A DNA stretch of 64,000 nucleotides, from assembly GCA_945881865.1 (NCBI GenBank), contig CAMCVK010000005.1, positions 119,564-183,563 on the forward strand, written 5' to 3'. Positions 26,672-36,371 of the stretch are shown one piece after another (positions within the stretch are counted from its first letter, which is position 1; each line of letters starts with the position of its first letter). The notes beneath the pieces are model-generated. The model searched no databases and was not told the DNA's origin. It saw only the letters and a program-made list of their open reading frames with translations. Made by a program: the position numbers and the translations under genes. The DNA comes from Fimbriimonas ginsengisoli Gsoil 348. GTDB lineage: Bacteria; Armatimonadota; Fimbriimonadia; Fimbriimonadales; Fimbriimonadaceae.

Positions 26672-28134
26672 CAAAGGTGCATTTCCGGGGCGGCGGCCAA
26701 GTTTCGAAGCATTGTGTAATGCACTCCGCCCCAAGTCCCGCGATTCTCCAGCACCTTCACGCCGCCAAACTTATCCAGGATTGCGGCGAGAATCATCACC
26801 TTTTCCTTTGGCAGTTCCACATCGTAAAACTCGGCAAAGCGGCTTACAAAGTGCGCCGAGTCCGTCAGCTTGACTCGGCTGGCGAAAAGGATCGCTCGTT
26901 CGCTCGCGAGGTCGGACCGTTCCTTTTGCTCGATGCCGTGCCCAAGGAATTGCATTCGCTCCGCCATCGCCGCCGGCGTAATCCAGGCGTCGCCCCATTC
27001 CCAGCCGGCGACGTTTGGCGGATTCATCAAAAGCAGGCCAGCTCGGTCCATGCGGTAGGCCGCATAGCCACACTGATCCAACGCCGGTTGCGGAATCTGG
27101 GTGAGTGGGGTGGCATCTTTGGCGCGAAGACCCAAAAGGTACTGGCCCACCGTCTGCTTGCGGCCGACGCCAATCACGTAGTCGGCCGGGCTTGATGGAA
27201 TGGAACGCACATTCTTCTCGTCCCAGAACTCTTTGGAATCCACCATTGCAAAGAGCACCGCCTTGATATCTCCTTTCGACTTTCGGAACGCGCCCGCGAG
27301 CTTTTCCACGTAGTCTGGCTCCGGTTTTTGCGTGACGAACGTTTTGGCGAGTTTGCCCGCGATGAATCGAGACGTCGCGGGGTGCTGGGCAAGCATTTGC
27401 AGCACCTCTTCCCCGTTCCAAGTGCGTTTTTTGCCCAGAATTGTCTTCTCGCTGGGGTCGTGCAATGCAGGCATCTCGGCAAAAGCCGAGAACGGTCGGC
27501 TGTACTTGATGCTTAGTTTGAGCTTGTCATCCGCATTCCCCGGCTGCTCGTAGTAGGTATGAACGTAGCCCCAACCCGTGAGCGCGCGGGAGACTTCCTT
27601 GACGTCATCCTCGGTGTAGTTCCCGATCCCTAAGGTGAGGAGTTCCATGACCTCGCGGCCAAAGTTCTCGTTCGGATTGCCGCGCTCGCTACGGTTCATA
27701 TCCAGGTAGCGCATCATCGCGGGCGACTGGCTGGCGGTTTGCAGCAGATCGGCAAACGAGCCGTTCGCATGCGCGCGGAGGCCGTTGACATAGTCCAGCA
27801 TCATCGGCCCGTCTTCGACCTTGCTGTCACTCACCGCGAAGTGCGAGTGCCAGAAAAGGGTCATTTTTTCTTGCATCGGTCGCTTAGTAGCGAGCATGCG
27901 CATGATCCACCAGGCACGGAACCGGTACGCGCCCAGGTCCGCTTCTTCTTTCGAGCTCATTCGCCAGCAGAATTCGTACGGCGAGACCGGGAACTCTTCG
28001 TCCACCTTTTCCCAGTCGATAAGGTTCTCGATGACCCGGTTAAGCCCGAGCTTCTCTTGCGCATCGAGGTCCTCATGCGACAAACCAAAACCGAGGCGGC
28101 GGTGCAGGTGGGAAATTTTTTCACGTAGTGTCAT
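26668..28134 (-). CDS. DUF1800 family protein
   Basis: 488 residues. The N-terminal HLHRRLGFGLSHEDL, ALTGWGY and ERGNPNENFGREVMELLTLG motifs are diagnostic of DUF1800. FVTQKPEPDYVEKLAGAF and PNVAGWEWGDAWI complete the family. DUF1800 genes often sit beside DUF1501 genes; no DUF1501 is seen here. The molecular role is unknown. No signal peptide at this start. Confidence 0.9.
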   Translation of the reverse strand: MTLREKISHLHRRLGFGLSHEDLDAQEKLGLNRVIENLIDWEKVDEEFPVSPYEFCWRMSSKEEADLGAYRFRAWWIMRMLATKRPMQEKMTLFWHSHFAVSDSKVEDGPMMLDYVNGLRAHANGSFADLLQTASQSPAMMRYLDMNRSERGNPNENFGREVMELLTLGIGNYTEDDVKEVSRALTGWGYVHTYYEQPGNADDKLKLSIKYSRPFSAFAEMPALHDPSEKTILGKKRTWNGEEVLQMLAQHPATSRFIAGKLAKTFVTQKPEPDYVEKLAGAFRKSKGDIKAVLFAMVDSKEFWDEKNVRSIPSSPADYVIGVGRKQTVGQYLLGLRAKDATPLTQIPQPALDQCGYAAYRMDRAGLLLMNPPNVAGWEWGDAWITPAAMAERMQFLGHGIEQKERSDLASERAILFASRVKLTDSAHFVSRFAEFYDVELPKEKVMILAAILDKFGGVKVLENRGTWGGVHYTMLRNLAAAPEMHLC

Positions 28135-28228
28135 CGTCGACCTAGAACCTTAATATTCGGACGGTGTTATTGTACGACCGAGTCGACAAAAAGCGAACCC
28201 CGTTTAGGTCCCGACCCGTCTGACCGTC

Positions 28229-28696
28229 GTGCTACACCTGGTCGCTGCTCTCATTCTTCAAACTGACTCGACCCAAGTGTCCGTCTCCGTGCGTATTTAC
28301 GAGGTGAGTTCCCGATTCTCGATCGCCGAAACCCGCACGCAACGCTTGAAAACCGGCGAGGTTTACGGGGTCGTAAAGACGAAAGCCTTTGAGGCTTCTC
28401 TGGAAAAGCTAGTGGAGAACAAGCGCGCAAAGGTCATCTCTGCCCCTACGATTCGAACCCTGTCGGGATACCCCGCATCGTTTAGCAGCACCCGAGATGG
28501 CCGGGAAGAGGGTTACGAGATCGACCCGTCCGTCGGCGAGGGCGGCATTCTCCTCAAGCTACGAGGCCTTACCAACAAGCAAGAAGCGTTTGGGATTCGG
28601 CTGACGCTTAAAGCCGACGAATCCCTGGCGATCATCTGGAAGAGCGGCCGACAGTCGATGCTCACGACCGTCAGCCCGAGCGTCATCTCCGGTTAG
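28229..28696 (+). CDS. Small exported protein with secretin-like strand pattern
   Basis: 155 residues from a GTG at 28229. The hydrophobic N-terminus ([11 protein letters not shown]) may be a signal sequence. [12 protein letters not shown] ... [21 protein letters not shown] resembles the core of type II/III secretins, where a similar strand-turn carries SxPxxxTxxG, but the protein is far too short to form a channel. It may be a secretin-domain protein of a pilus or envelope complex. The start lacks a Shine-Dalgarno. Its 3' end overlaps uvrB (convergent) by 14 bases. Confidence 0.5.
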   Translation: MLHLVAALILQTDSTQVSVSVRIYEVSSRFSIAETRTQRLKTGEVYGVVKTKAFEASLEKLVENKRAKVISAPTIRTLSGYPASFSSTRDGREEGYEIDPSVGEGGILLKLRGLTNKQEAFGIRLTLKADESLAIIWKSGRQSMLTTVSPSVISG

Positions 28697-30758
28697 ACAT
28701 CAACTTATTGCGCCGCTTGTCTTGGCCAAGTTTGCCGGAGCTCGTGCCCAGCAGTTTGCGTAGCGATTCGATTTCGTCGCGCACCTGGGCGGCTTTCTCG
28801 AACTCCATTGCCTTGGCCAGGTCCTTCATGTCCTTCTCCAAGGCCGTAACCAGCATCGGAATGTCCTCAATACGAATCGGCGCGCCGTCTTTGCCGATCT
28901 TGTTGTGGGCTTCCTCGCTGTACTGCGAGGCGACTTCGTTCACGGCATCGTAGGATCGGACCGTTTCCCGAATGACCTTCTTGACCGTTGCGGGTGAAAT
29001 CCCGTGCTCGTCGTTGTATTTCACCTGCGTAGCGCGGCGGCGGTTTGTTTCGTCGATCGCCCGCTGCATGGAACCGGTGATGACGTCGGCGTACATGATT
29101 ACGCGGCCCTCAATGTTTCGGGCGGCGCGGCCGATGGTCTGGATGAGCGACGTCTCGCTCCGAAGGAAGCCTTCCTTGTCCGCGTCGAGAATTGCCACCA
29201 GGGTCACCTCGGGAAGGTCAAGACCTTCCCGAAGTAGGTTGACGCCGACCAGAACGTCGTAAACGCCGAGCCGAAGGTCGCGCAAAATCTCTGGCCGCTC
29301 AAGCGAGTTGACGTTCGAGTGAATGTACTGAACCTTGATGTTGAGGTCCTGCAGGTAGCCGGTTAGGTCCTCCGACATCTTCTTAGTGAGCGTCGTCACG
29401 AGCGTTCTTTGGCCCAGCACAACTCGCCGCTGAATCTCGTTGATGAGATCGTCGATTTGGCCCTTCGTCGGGCGGATATCAATCTCAGGGTCAACGATGA
29501 ACGTCGGGCGGATGATCTGCTCCAACACTTGGCTTTGGGTTTCGCCCTCAAACGGTCCCGGCGTCGCCGAGACGAAGACGACCTGCGGCACGCGCTCCAG
29601 AAACTCTTCGAACTTCAGCGGGCGGTTATCCATCGCGCTGGGCAGCCGGAAACCGTAGTCGACCAAAACTGATTTTCGTGCGCGATCGCCGTTGAACATC
29701 GCCCGAACCTGGGGCAACGTTTGGTGGCTTTCGTCGATGAAGATAATCGCATCCGACGGAAGGAAGTCCAGTAGGGTGTAGGGTGCGGTGCCTGGAACCC
29801 GGCCGTCGAAGTATCGGCTGTAGTTCTCGATTCCGTTGCAGTAGCCTAGCTCCTTCATCATTTCGAGGTCGAATTCGACCCGCTGGCGAATCCGCTGCGC
29901 TTCCAGGAGTCGGTTCTGGCCGAGGAACATCGCCTCCTGAGCGTCGAGCTCGGCGCGAATGAGGCCGGTCACTTCCTCCATCCGTTCCCAAGGGGTTACG
30001 TAGTGGGTGGCCGGGAAAACCGAGACACGCATCGGCTCATCCAGAACCTCTTGCGTCAGCGGATCTACGAGCCGGATTCGCTCGACCGTGTCGCCGAAGA
30101 ACTCGATCCGCGTAACGATTTCCTCGTCCTTCGGCTGAATCTCCAGCGTATCGCCCCGAACGCGAAAGGTCCCGCGCTCCAGCGTCAGCGCATTCCGAGC
30201 GAACTGCATTTGGGTGAGCTTTTTGAGGACTTCCTCCATCTCGAAGCTTTTGCCGGTTTCGAAGGAAACGACCGCTTCGGCATATTCGGTAGGCGAACCA
30301 AGGCCATAGATGCAGGAAACGGAAGCGATGATGATGACGTCACGCCGCTCAAGCAATGCGTGGGTCGCCGCGTGGCGCAACCGCTCAATTTCTTCGTTAG
30401 TCGAAGAGTCTTTCTCGATGTACAGGTCAGCACCGGGCACATATGCCTCCGGTTGGTAGTAGTCGTAATAACTAATAAAGTACTGAACCGAGTTCTCCGG
30501 GAAGAACGCCCGAAACTCCTGGCAAAGCTGCGCGGCCAGCGTTTTGTTGTGGGCGAGAATCAACGCCGGTCGTTGCGTCTCTTTGATGACGCTCGCCATC
30601 GTAAAGGTCTTACCGGTACCGGTCGCACCGAGGAGAGTCTGGAACCGGTACCCCGACTCCAGACCTTCGACCAGTCCGGCAATCGCGGTGCCTTGGTCAC
30701 CTTTCGGCGAGAAGTCTCCGGAGAGCACCAGCGGGTTATCGAACTTTACGATAGACAC
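28683..30758 (-). CDS. uvrB: Excinuclease ABC subunit B
   Basis: 691 residues. Walker A GATGTGKT at 44-51, the damage-probing beta-hairpin [12 protein letters not shown] near 97-108, the DESH box ([10 protein letters not shown]), helicase motifs V-VI ([24 protein letters not shown]) and a C-terminal UVR motif (about 645-680). It acts with UvrA/UvrC in nucleotide excision repair. The start is GTG at 30758, with a -10-like TATACT only six bases upstream, so the message appears leaderless. Confidence 0.98.
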   Translation of the reverse strand: MSIVKFDNPLVLSGDFSPKGDQGTAIAGLVEGLESGYRFQTLLGATGTGKTFTMASVIKETQRPALILAHNKTLAAQLCQEFRAFFPENSVQYFISYYDYYQPEAYVPGADLYIEKDSSTNEEIERLRHAATHALLERRDVIIIASVSCIYGLGSPTEYAEAVVSFETGKSFEMEEVLKKLTQMQFARNALTLERGTFRVRGDTLEIQPKDEEIVTRIEFFGDTVERIRLVDPLTQEVLDEPMRVSVFPATHYVTPWERMEEVTGLIRAELDAQEAMFLGQNRLLEAQRIRQRVEFDLEMMKELGYCNGIENYSRYFDGRVPGTAPYTLLDFLPSDAIIFIDESHQTLPQVRAMFNGDRARKSVLVDYGFRLPSAMDNRPLKFEEFLERVPQVVFVSATPGPFEGETQSQVLEQIIRPTFIVDPEIDIRPTKGQIDDLINEIQRRVVLGQRTLVTTLTKKMSEDLTGYLQDLNIKVQYIHSNVNSLERPEILRDLRLGVYDVLVGVNLLREGLDLPEVTLVAILDADKEGFLRSETSLIQTIGRAARNIEGRVIMYADVITGSMQRAIDETNRRRATQVKYNDEHGISPATVKKVIRETVRSYDAVNEVASQYSEEAHNKIGKDGAPIRIEDIPMLVTALEKDMKDLAKAMEFEKAAQVRDEIESLRKLLGTSSGKLGQDKRRNKLMSNRR

Positions 30759-30759
30759 A

Positions 30760-30775
30760 GTTCTAGTATACGAAC
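30760..30775 (-). promoter_or_regulatory. uvrB promoter: -10 box within a GTTC-N8-GAAC dyad
   Basis: On the minus strand TATACT lies six bases before the GTG. It is flanked by GTTC and GAAC in inverted orientation (30760-30775). Several LexA groups use GTTC/GAAC half-sites, so this could be an SOS operator, though the N8 spacing is not one I can assign. Confidence 0.4.
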
Positions 30776-30785
30776 GCTTTTCGGT

Positions 30786-32771
30786 TTAGAAGCTGAAAAC
30801 GAGCTTGACACTGAGCCGACTGACGAACTTTTCTGCGTTCGGGTCGCCGACGATGACGTAAAACTCTGTTCCCGTGCCGCCACCGTTGCGATAGGCGAGA
30901 TAGTAATTCGACGATCCGTTGTAGATCACCGACCGGCCGCTGAGGGACTGCGTTGGACTGATCTCGTAGCTGGCCGTCGCGATCGTTTGACGCTGGCTGT
31001 CTTCGCCAAGGAAAAGCGACTGCGACAACCCGAGGTCCAGCTTTTTCAGTACGCGCAGGCTTCCGTAGATCGAGTTGAACTTGGCCCCCTTTCCGCCGCG
31101 AACCCCGGTGTCGTGTGAGAACCCGAATCGCTTGTACCGATTGCTGGAATTGAAGGTGATACGACCCGACAGGCTGGCATCACGGGCATCGTAAAATCGA
31201 GCCTCAGACGCGCCGAGACCAATCTGAATGTCCGAGCGGGTGGTGGCGTTTACCGAGAACTCAACCCCCTTTTGCTGAACGCGTTCCCGGTAGTCCTGGT
31301 AGTACTCCGCAAACAAGTTGACGTTCATGCTTCGCAACGGCCCGGTTCGAAACTCTCGAGAGTTCTCCGTGTAACTAAACAAGCCCTTTCGGTCCGTCCA
31401 CGGGACGTAAGCGAGCTTCGGTCGGAAATCCGGTCGAATGTAGTTGTAGGTAATTGTCGAAAACCAATGCGGCGCCTCGTAGCTGAGCTCCGCCGTACCG
31501 GCCGAGGAAAACTTCCCTGCCCCTTTCCTGGCCAGCGCAAACCCGCCACTAAAGTTAAAGTTGCCGCGGCGGCTGTAGGCACTTCCACCGTACGTTTGGT
31601 AAGTCGCTCCCGGCTCGTCCAGCGCGGTCATGAATAGGCTGGAGGCACCTTTGGCCCCCGGATCGGCCGAAATGTTGACCACGCTGGCCGTTGAATTCCC
31701 AGTATCTACCGTCGTTAGCGCACCCACGGAGAGCTTCGGGTTTACACGCCCGAAAACCTTTGCCCCGACATCGAAGCGGGAGATCCGGTTCGAATAGAAC
31801 ATTTGCCCGATACCGAAATCGAAGTCACCCGCGTCTAAGAACCCGCTTCCTTCGGTGAAAAATGGGCGTGCTTCGCCCACAAACCGCTCGGTTCGAGTAA
31901 AGCCCACCCCAGCGATTTGGTTTTCGATGTTCCGAAAGTCCGGATTGACCGAGACCACTCCCGTCATCGTGGGCGAGAATCGGTAGCGGGCATCAAGGCC
32001 AGACCGGATTCCTGACTCCGTCTTGTCGTACTCCGGAGCGATGTACGCAAGGAACTCCGCGCGATCGAAGGTTGGCTTTGGCGGCGCAATGCCATTCCAC
32101 CGGCCGTTGAGTTCCGAAAGCCCCTGCGGCGTGAGATCGGCCCAGCGGGAGAAGATTTGGGTTCGGTTCTGGAATCGACCGAAGTTGATATCCATCGTCC
32201 GATTTTTGCCCTCGGGGTAGTTCAGGAGTTTCCAGGGGATCTCAATTTCGCCCTGCCAGCCGTGTTCCGTCAACTTGACGAACGATTTCCAAATTCCCCG
32301 CCACTCACGTTTTGCCGCGCGACCGCCGGAAATATCCTCGTTTTGGGTGTTGAGCACGTTCACGTTGAACCGCGAACGGCCCGAAGAGCCGTGCGTGCCA
32401 AACGGGTTTATCCAGACCTGGAAGAAATCCTCGCCGGCAAATTGCGCTCCCGGCGTGATTTCACGACCGACGATCTTCGACGGATCGGACTCCTTTGCGA
32501 TGAACGCAACGAAGATCGACTCGGTGGTGTATCCAAGCCGCACAATTGTCTGGTCGACCGTCGTTGATCCCGTCTGCCCATCGGAGAAATTCGTCAGGGT
32601 GTCAGCTTCCTTCCACTCGTCTTCCCCGATCTCGCCGTCGATTTTTGGGGCAACCGTGAGCAATCGCGCTGCGATCTCCGGAGCGACCCGCGGTTTTGAC
32701 TGGCCCTGAGCCATCGCCGGAATCAGGGCGACGGCGAAAAGCAAAATGAACAAGGAATGAAGCTTGAGCAA
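30786..32771 (-). CDS. Outer-membrane protein with CBM9-like domain and DUF5916-type beta-barrel
   Basis: 661 residues from a TTG at 32771, chosen because AAAAGG lies nine bases upstream and the signal peptide (MLKLHSLFILLFAVALI, cut near AMAQG) begins there; a longer TTG start at 32843 is possible. Residues about 45-210 match the CBM9/DOMON-like fold (APKIDGEIGEDEWKEA; EDFFQVWINPFG; GWQGEIEIPWKLLNY). The remainder is a series of alternating amphipathic strands ending in KLVFSF, with the terminal aromatic of outer-membrane barrels. The pair of domains suggests oligosaccharide binding or uptake at the cell surface. Confidence 0.8.
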   Translation of the reverse strand: MLKLHSLFILLFAVALIPAMAQGQSKPRVAPEIAARLLTVAPKIDGEIGEDEWKEADTLTNFSDGQTGSTTVDQTIVRLGYTTESIFVAFIAKESDPSKIVGREITPGAQFAGEDFFQVWINPFGTHGSSGRSRFNVNVLNTQNEDISGGRAAKREWRGIWKSFVKLTEHGWQGEIEIPWKLLNYPEGKNRTMDINFGRFQNRTQIFSRWADLTPQGLSELNGRWNGIAPPKPTFDRAEFLAYIAPEYDKTESGIRSGLDARYRFSPTMTGVVSVNPDFRNIENQIAGVGFTRTERFVGEARPFFTEGSGFLDAGDFDFGIGQMFYSNRISRFDVGAKVFGRVNPKLSVGALTTVDTGNSTASVVNISADPGAKGASSLFMTALDEPGATYQTYGGSAYSRRGNFNFSGGFALARKGAGKFSSAGTAELSYEAPHWFSTITYNYIRPDFRPKLAYVPWTDRKGLFSYTENSREFRTGPLRSMNVNLFAEYYQDYRERVQQKGVEFSVNATTRSDIQIGLGASEARFYDARDASLSGRITFNSSNRYKRFGFSHDTGVRGGKGAKFNSIYGSLRVLKKLDLGLSQSLFLGEDSQRQTIATASYEISPTQSLSGRSVIYNGSSNYYLAYRNGGGTGTEFYVIVGDPNAEKFVSRLSVKLVFSF

Positions 32772-32890
32772 GATAGGGAACCTTTTGGAACGAAACGGTT
32801 TACCAGCCTGTAGGTCGCATAAGTTTCTCGGCGGGACCAGCAAAATCGCTAGGTTCTCCCAGTTCCACCTATTCTCGGTATCCTTGGGGG

Positions 32891-34582
32891 GTGCCCGAGG
32901 ATTCCTCCGCTCCGGAGCTCGTGTGCTCCTACGATCCGCTGATCGAGCTCATGGCTCGGTTCGAGAACGTCAAAGTTTCGAACACTTCACTCAACGCGTT
33001 CGATGGGCTTTCCATCGAAGACAAGCTTAAAAAGCACATCGTTGATGGGATCAAAAAGTCTTTAGAAAGCCGCCTGGATGAAGCCCGGGAGCAGTACTCG
33101 CCCATCGACATTATCAACGGGATCCTCCTTGATGGAATGAAAACCGTGGGTGAGCTTTTTGGAAGCGGAAAGATGCAGCTGCCGTTTGTGCTGCAAAGCG
33201 CCGAAGTGATGAAAGCCGCCGTTCGGCATCTGGAGCAGTTCATGGTGCGCGAGGAGGGAAGCGAGAAGGGCTCCATTCTGCTCGCGACGGTCGCGGGAGA
33301 TGTCCACGATATTGGCAAGAATCTGGTCGATATCATCCTTTCGAACAACGGTTACCGCGTGGTGAACATCGGCATCAAGCAACCGATCAACAACATCCTG
33401 GATCAGGCGCAGGCGCATCGGTGTCACGTGATCGGCCTTAGCGGCCTGCTCGTAAAAAGCACCGTAATCATGCGGGAGAACCTGCTGGAGATGAATTCGC
33501 GTGGGCTGAGCCATATTCCGGTGATCCTTGGCGGAGCGGCGCTCACCCGGTCCTATGTGGAGCAAGACTTGCGCGCCCAGTACCACGGGCAAGTCTTTTA
33601 CGCGCAGGACGCCTTTGAAGGGCTTCGGCTGATGGGTCAGCTGAGCGAAGGCGACCGGGTCGTCCCAGAAAAAACGTTGGCAGCTGAGGACCTCCCGCAC
33701 GGCGAACGGTCGGTGCGGACGGGCGTCATTGATCCGCAATTGTTTGTTTTCGACGGCGTTCGGTCGGAGATCGAACCGATGGCCGAACCGCCGGCCCTAC
33801 CGTTCTACGGCTCGAAAAAGCACACCAAGTTCGACATTTTTGAGCTCTACAAGTACATCAATCCGGTTGCGTTGTTTCGAGGGCAGTGGCAGTTCAAGCG
33901 ACCCGAGGGCATGTCGAACCCCGAGTTCTCGGCGTGGCTGGAGGCCGATGCAACGCCGATTTTTGAGCGCCTGCAACGGCAGCTAGCCCGCGTTTTGGAA
34001 CCCAAGGTCGTGTGGGGCTACTACCCGTGCGCCAGCGAAGGCAACGACCTCATCATTTACCACGATGACTTCCGCACGGAGCGCGAGCGGTTCCGCTTCC
34101 CTCGCCAGCGGGACGAGCGTCGGCTGTGTCTGAGTGATTTCTTCCGCCCGCTCGAAAACGGCCGCGCGGTTGACACGGTTGGGTTTCACCTCGTTACGGT
34201 CGGCTCGGCGGTCTCGGAACGCGAGCAAGAGCTCTTCCGAAACGGCGATTTCCAAGAATATCTGTTCACCCACGGGATGGGCGTCGAGACCGCCGAAGCT
34301 CTCGCCGAATACTGGCACCGGCAGATTCGGCACGAGTTGGGCATCGCCGACCAAGAGCCCGCGGACCGGAAGCTGCTGTTTGCCGCCAAGTACCACGGCT
34401 CGCGCTACTCTTTCGGATATCCAGCGTGCCCCAATCTGGACGATCAAACGAAGCTTTTGGACCTTTTGAACCCGGCGAGCATCGGCGTCGAGCTTAGCGA
34501 GGAGTTCATGCTAGTTCCGGAGCAGTCCACGAGCGCGATCATCATCCACCACCCTGCCGCGAAGTATTTCAACGTCAAGTAG
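32891..34582 (+). CDS. metH: Methionine synthase C-terminal half: cap, cobalamin-binding and activation domains only
   Basis: 563 residues from a GTG at 32891. The cap helices (about 45-125) are followed by the B12 domain with DVHDIGKN (His as lower cobalt ligand), GLSGLLVKS and IPVILGGAALT. The AdoMet-binding reactivation domain follows, with NPVALFRGQWQF, DLIIYHDD, GMGVETAEALAEYWH and RYSFGYPACPNLDDQ. The homocysteine and folate domains that make up the first 650 residues of MetH are absent; the upstream DNA encodes another gene on the opposite strand. It must work with a separately encoded partner. No cobalamin riboswitch fits in the 119 bases upstream. Confidence 0.9.
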   Translation: MPEDSSAPELVCSYDPLIELMARFENVKVSNTSLNAFDGLSIEDKLKKHIVDGIKKSLESRLDEAREQYSPIDIINGILLDGMKTVGELFGSGKMQLPFVLQSAEVMKAAVRHLEQFMVREEGSEKGSILLATVAGDVHDIGKNLVDIILSNNGYRVVNIGIKQPINNILDQAQAHRCHVIGLSGLLVKSTVIMRENLLEMNSRGLSHIPVILGGAALTRSYVEQDLRAQYHGQVFYAQDAFEGLRLMGQLSEGDRVVPEKTLAAEDLPHGERSVRTGVIDPQLFVFDGVRSEIEPMAEPPALPFYGSKKHTKFDIFELYKYINPVALFRGQWQFKRPEGMSNPEFSAWLEADATPIFERLQRQLARVLEPKVVWGYYPCASEGNDLIIYHDDFRTERERFRFPRQRDERRLCLSDFFRPLENGRAVDTVGFHLVTVGSAVSEREQELFRNGDFQEYLFTHGMGVETAEALAEYWHRQIRHELGIADQEPADRKLLFAAKYHGSRYSFGYPACPNLDDQTKLLDLLNPASIGVELSEEFMLVPEQSTSAIIIHHPAAKYFNVK

Positions 34583-34606
34583 GCCGGCAGAAGGTACAAA
34601 CTTGGC

Positions 34607-36370
34607 ATGCTGATCGCGACGATGTTGCTTGGGATGACGATGCTTCTGGCCGACAACTCGCCCCGATTTGAGCTTGCCACGCCGCTTACGGGCGTCGCGG
34701 GCGTCATGATCGACGCGCAAAACAACGGCGTCGGGGTAGCGCAGCAAACGGCGCGGGCCACCGGCACCCAAGCCCGGATTCTTTGGATCGACTGCACCGC
34801 GAACCTTGACCGCTACAACACCGAAGCGAAGATCGTCGCTCTGGTCGAGCAGATTCGTTCGGTCGGCTTTAACACGGTTGTTTTCGACGTCAAGCCAATT
34901 TCGGGTCAAGTCGCTTACAACAGCAAAATTGCGCCTAAGTTAACCGAATGGCGTGGCCGCACGATGGCCGCCGAGTTTGACCCGCTGCCGATTTTCGCGC
35001 GCGAGTGCCGTTCAGCGGGTCTGCCGTTGTACGTGAGCATCAACGCCTTTAGCGAAGGCCACCGGAACTTCAAAGTCGGCCCGGGATACGCCCTAACGGA
35101 TCGCCAAACGGTGCTGTACGAATCGCGTCCGGTGCTCGTCGCGCCCGACAACACGCGCTTCCCGATCGCCCCCGCGCTGAATACATTCGAGAAAGATTCG
35201 ATCAGCATTTGCTCCAACCTCGACCGAGTCCCCGCTGATCTCATTGAGCCGTTTCGCGTCGTTATGCGGCCAAACGGCCGGGTGTTGGATGGCTTTGAGT
35301 TCGTACCCGGGTTCACGCCGACCGTCCCGGCTGGCTCCCTCATTCTCGCTGGAACCGGGGCCGCCGCCGAGTTCTTGAGAAAGGCCGCGAATCCGGGCCA
35401 GAAGATCGAAATCGACACCGACGCGTCGTTCGTGCCCATCTCCGAGCGCCCGAACCAGCAAATTCCGCTGATGATGAACCCGAATCATCCGGACGTGCAG
35501 GCCTACTGCCGGGAAATCGTACGCGAGCTCGCGACGAACTACGACATCGACGGCATCATCTACGACGACCGGCTGCGCTACGGCGGGATCAACGCCGACT
35601 TCAGCCAGATCACGCGCGAGCTGTTCGAGAAGAAGGTTGGCGCCAAGCTCACCTGGCCAGACGACGTTTTTAAGTTCACGGCGACGCCCGCATTGGGTCG
35701 CGGAATGAAGCCGGGCCGGTTCTACAGCCAATGGCTGGCATGGCGCGCTGAGACTCTCCAAACCTTTGTCCGCGAGATGCGCGGCCTGATGCAGGAGATC
35801 AAGCCGAACACCCAGCTCGGCGTTTACGCGGGCTCGTGGTACGGCGAATATCCGAACATCGGCAGCAACTGGGCCTCGCCCCAGGCCGAGCCGGGCTTCC
35901 TGTTTTCGTCGCCCGAGTACCGCAAGACCGGATTCGCCGCCGAAGTTGACTTCCTGATTACCGGCTGTTACTATCCCACGGCGACCATCTACGACGCAAT
36001 GGCTCGTGGATCAAGCATTGGGTCCACCGTAGAAGCGTCGGGCATGCTCTCGAACCGCCTCGTTCAGGACCAAAGCTGGACCTACGCCGGCATCATGCTC
36101 AGCGACTTCAAGGGCGAGCCAGACGCCTTGGCGGCGGCAATGCAGGCGGCGTGCGCCAGCACGCAAGGGCTTATGGTTTTCGACCTGTCGCATGACATTG
36201 AGCCGATGTGGCCGGTATTTTCGCGGGCATTTAGCCAGCCGCGAAGCGCCCCGCACTCTTTTCGCGGCTTGCTCGGCGAGGTTCGAAAGCGGCGTGCCGC
36301 GCTCGACAAGGCCGGGTACCGGCCGCCGGCGATTCCGATTGCCGCCGGAACCTCCGGCACCGGTCAATAG
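34607..36370 (+). CDS. Secreted glycosyl hydrolase-like protein (GHL10/DUF187 type)
   Basis: 587 residues with a short signal sequence (MLIATMLLGMTMLLA). GVMIDAQNNGV is followed by a TIM-barrel start (ARILWIDCTANLDRYNTEAK; VGFNTVVFDVKPISG), LPLYVSINAFSEGH, and YDIDGIIYDDRLRYGG, where the paired Asp are candidate catalytic residues. YAGSWYGEYPNIGSNW lies near the end of the barrel. This matches bacterial GHL10 proteins, whose substrates are largely unknown. It begins 24 bases after the metH-like gene. Confidence 0.8.
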   Translation: MLIATMLLGMTMLLADNSPRFELATPLTGVAGVMIDAQNNGVGVAQQTARATGTQARILWIDCTANLDRYNTEAKIVALVEQIRSVGFNTVVFDVKPISGQVAYNSKIAPKLTEWRGRTMAAEFDPLPIFARECRSAGLPLYVSINAFSEGHRNFKVGPGYALTDRQTVLYESRPVLVAPDNTRFPIAPALNTFEKDSISICSNLDRVPADLIEPFRVVMRPNGRVLDGFEFVPGFTPTVPAGSLILAGTGAAAEFLRKAANPGQKIEIDTDASFVPISERPNQQIPLMMNPNHPDVQAYCREIVRELATNYDIDGIIYDDRLRYGGINADFSQITRELFEKKVGAKLTWPDDVFKFTATPALGRGMKPGRFYSQWLAWRAETLQTFVREMRGLMQEIKPNTQLGVYAGSWYGEYPNIGSNWASPQAEPGFLFSSPEYRKTGFAAEVDFLITGCYYPTATIYDAMARGSSIGSTVEASGMLSNRLVQDQSWTYAGIMLSDFKGEPDALAAAMQAACASTQGLMVFDLSHDIEPMWPVFSRAFSQPRSAPHSFRGLLGEVRKRRAALDKAGYRPPAIPIAAGTSGTGQ

Positions 36371-36371
36371 C

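Noticed and set aside
32772..32890. A cobalamin riboswitch before the MetH-like gene
   Set aside because: The gap is too short and lacks the conserved B12-box sequence.
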